From the NCBI RefSeq assembly GCF_006717145.1, contig NZ_VFQF01000001.1, positions 558,001 through 622,000 of the forward strand: 64,000 nucleotides of DNA. Direction: 5' to 3'. Each line of letters starts with the position of its first letter. The first letter of the stretch is position 1. Under the pieces are notes generated by a model, which did not search any database, was not told the DNA's origin, and saw only the letters and a program-made list of their open reading frames with translations. Of this stretch, positions 62,266 to 64,000 are shown piece by piece. This stretch comes from Humibacillus xanthopallidus. GTDB lineage: Bacteria; Actinomycetota; Actinomycetes; Actinomycetales; Dermatophilaceae. The translations under genes and the position numbers were made by a program.

Positions 62266-62979
62266 TCAGCGCGGGTGGTCGACGAGGCAGAGCTCGTTGC
62301 CGTCAGGGTCGGCGAGCACCACCCACGGCACGTCGCCCTGGCCGATGTCGACCCTCGTTGCGCCGCGGGCGAGGAGCCGGTCGACCTCCAGCTCGAGGCT
62401 CGTGCCGGCTGGCGCGAGGTGCAGGTGCATCCGGTTCTTGCCCGTCTTCGGTCGCACGGGTGGACCGCCCCAGGCGATCTTGGTGCCGCCGGCGGGAGAC
62501 TGGACCGCCGTCTCCTCGTCCTGGTCCCACAACAGCGGCCAGCCCAGGGCGTCGCTCCAGAAGAGGCCGACCTCGCGCGTGCCGTCGCAGGCCAGCTCGC
62601 CCAGGAAGCCGCAACCCGCGAGGAAGGCGTTGCCCGGCTCGATGACGCAGAGCTCGTTGCCCTCTGGGTCGGCGAGGACGACGTGCCCCTCCTCCGGACG
62701 CTGTCCGACATCGAGGTGCCGGCCACCCAGCTCGAGGGCGCGTGACACCGTCGCCCGCTGGTCGTCCGCGGAGCTGCTCGTCAGGTGGAGATGCATCTGG
62801 TTGGGGCCAGCCTTCGGCGTCGACGTCGGGCGGAACACGATGTCGAACTCCACGCCGGTGCTCGGCTTGATCGTCACACCGTCATCGCCGATCTCACGCC
62901 GTAGCAGGCCCGCCCAGAACTCGGTGAGCCGTCGGGGGTCGTTCGCGTCGATGCAGAGGGCGCCCAGTCGAAGCGACAT
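62266..62979 (-). CDS. Two-domain VOC (glyoxalase-like) protein
   Basis: 237 residues with two tandem VOC domains. The first begins MSLRLGALCIDANDPRRLTEFWAGLLRREI and ends HVVLADPEGNELCVIE. The second ends WVVLADPDGNELCLVD. HLHL strands occur in both. The arrangement matches the actinobacterial glyoxalase-like (DUF/VOC) proteins of unknown substrate; no other enzyme gene is near. GGAG precedes the ATG at 62979 by 8 bases. It lies downstream of the LacI-type regulator gene on the same strand. Confidence 0.85.
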   Translation of the reverse strand: MSLRLGALCIDANDPRRLTEFWAGLLRREIGDDGVTIKPSTGVEFDIVFRPTSTPKAGPNQMHLHLTSSSADDQRATVSRALELGGRHLDVGQRPEEGHVVLADPEGNELCVIEPGNAFLAGCGFLGELACDGTREVGLFWSDALGWPLLWDQDEETAVQSPAGGTKIAWGGPPVRPKTGKNRMHLHLAPAGTSLELEVDRLLARGATRVDIGQGDVPWVVLADPDGNELCLVDHPR

Positions 62980-63063
62980 CGGGGCATCTCCGTTCGGTCT
63001 GGTGGGCGGGGTGGCCTGCCGTGCGGCAGCTGGAATTCGGGGGCGTTCTGCGCTGCCCCCGGC

Positions 63064-64000
63064 TCACCCGAGGGTCGAGGTCCTGGCGACGAGCTCGGGG
63101 GTGAAGGTGACCTGGGTGTGGACGTGCTTCGGGTTCGTCGCTTCGTCGATCACCAGCTCGGTGGCAGTGCGACCGAGCTCCTGACGTGGCTGGCGCACCG
63201 AGGTCAGGGGAACCGCTGCAGCAGAGGCGAACTCGATGTCGTCGTAGCCGACGATGGCGAGGTCCTCCGGCACCAGTCGCCCGCTCCCGATGGTCTGCTG
63301 GAGCAGCCCCAGTGCGAGCAGGTCGTTCGCGCAGAAGGCGGCAGTCGGACGGCGCCTCTTGGGCAGTCCGGCGAGGCGCTCGCCGGCTCCCCGGCCCTCG
63401 ACCACCGTGAGCGCCGCCGTCGAGATCAGGTGCAGCGACTCGGCCGGGAGGCCGGCGTCCGACCACGCCTCCTGAGCTCCCTGCCAACGGTCACGCACCT
63501 GCCCGATGCTGAGGGGGCCGCCGATGAAGGCGACCTGCGTGTGTCCCCGGTCGATGAGGTGCTCGACGGCCAGGCGCCCGCCCAGCACGTCGTCGACCGC
63601 GACGGAGCACAGGTCGAGACCCTGCTGGGTGCGGTCGACGACGACGAGGGGAGTGCCGCGTCCGACCACGTCGCGCAGGTGCTCGGCGTCGGGGTCGACC
63701 GGAGTGATGAGGATGCCCTGCACCCGCTGCTGCTGGAGCAGATCGAGGTAGGCACGCTCACGGTCGGCGTTGTTGCTGCTGTTGCAGATGAAGAGCCAGA
63801 GGTCGGCGAGCCCGGCCGACAGCTCGACGCCCTGGGCGACGTCGGTGAAGAAGGGGTTCGCGGCGTCGAGCACGACGTAGGCGACGACGCGGCTGTGCCC
63901 GGCGCGCAGCTGGCGCGCCGACTCGTTGCGCACGAACCCCAGCTCGCGCATCGCGGTCTCGACCTTGACCCGCGTCGGCTCGCTGACGCGGTCGGGGCGG
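63064..64000 (-). CDS. LacI-family transcriptional regulator (N-terminus beyond window)
   Basis: About 312 residues are visible; the first part of the helix-turn-helix lies outside. The visible start PDRVSEPTRVKVETAMRELGFVRNESARQLRAG is the second half of the LacI HTH plus hinge helix. The periplasmic-binding-protein-like core follows (VVAYVVLDAANPFF, GILITPVDPD, VVDRTQQG, VAVDDVLGGRLAVEHLIDRGHTQVAFIGGP, FCANDLLALGLLQ, VGYDDIEFA). It should repress sugar-related genes and release on ligand binding. The targets may lie beyond the window edge. Confidence 0.92.
   Translation of the reverse strand, partial: RPDRVSEPTRVKVETAMRELGFVRNESARQLRAGHSRVVAYVVLDAANPFFTDVAQGVELSAGLADLWLFICNSSNNADRERAYLDLLQQQRVQGILITPVDPDAEHLRDVVGRGTPLVVVDRTQQGLDLCSVAVDDVLGGRLAVEHLIDRGHTQVAFIGGPLSIGQVRDRWQGAQEAWSDAGLPAESLHLISTAALTVVEGRGAGERLAGLPKRRRPTAAFCANDLLALGLLQQTIGSGRLVPEDLAIVGYDDIEFASAAAVPLTSVRQPRQELGRTATELVIDEATNPKHVHTQVTFTPELVARTSTLG

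Overview
The window is about 70% G+C, with dense, often overlapping genes, GTG/TTG starts, a FasR-fabD-fabH-acpP-fabF cluster, a homodimeric AceE, and DUF3145 and DUF3052 genes. This points to an actinobacterial chromosome, probably of the Intrasporangiaceae type (Janibacter/Knoellia/Tetrasphaera-like). The family assignment is inferred from gene content and style, not from a database match.

Layout. 1-1.05 kb: N-terminus of a class A penicillin-binding protein and a small membrane protein. 1.1-3.95 kb: accretion zone downstream of a tRNA-Met(CAT) gene, with one exact 32-bp copy and one decayed copy of the tRNA 3' end; the two intervals carry a SLATT-type two-helix membrane protein, and a VOC protein plus a lipoprotein. 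4-10.6 kb: Rieske ferredoxin, DUF3145, and the type II fatty acid synthase operon (fabD-fabH-acpP-fabF) behind a PucR/FasR-type regulator. 10.6-18.9 kb: a hydrolase-fold lipoprotein lacking its nucleophile, a methyltransferase, an SRPBCC protein, argG, aceE, DUF3052 and ahpE. 19-23.4 kb: tRNA-Val and a tight Nif3 / zinc-ribbon / RNase H chain, then rhodanese and metZ, then a 32-bp x5 tandem repeat. 23.6-35.6 kb: ArsB-like permease, YaaA, polysaccharide deacetylase, RNB nuclease, RtcB, ppc, prfC, a spermidine-synthase-like protein. 35.6-36.1 kb: rnpB.

36.1-47.3 kb is an accessory island next to rnpB. It holds an integrase 3' remnant, a PepE-like peptidase, two toxin-antitoxin pairs (one flanked by 29-bp repeats), a complete tyrosine recombinase, a serine hydrolase lipoprotein, two IS110-family elements (one frameshifted), a tautomerase, and several orphan genes. 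47.3-64 kb returns to core-like and secreted functions: trypsin-like protease, HAD-IIA phosphatase, membrane proteins, a STAND-type ATPase with a C-terminal HTH, a phosphoesterase lipoprotein, an L,D-transpeptidase, a pterin-dehydratase/VOC fusion, a short SAHH-like protein, an amino-acid permease with a leader peptide plus a tandem USP protein, a double VOC protein and the C-terminal part of a LacI regulator.

The most unusual signal is at the DNA level. The 9-mer ACGGCATAC (either strand) occurs 15 times by my hand count, where base composition predicts well under one. It lies in genes, where it imposes rare Ala-Tyr/Tyr-Ala codon choices, and in hairpins after genes. Other points to follow are the integrase-less mini-islands at tRNA-Met, the repeat-flanked MazEF-like cassette, possible IS110 bridge RNAs, a fab-operon palindrome, and a leader peptide before the permease.
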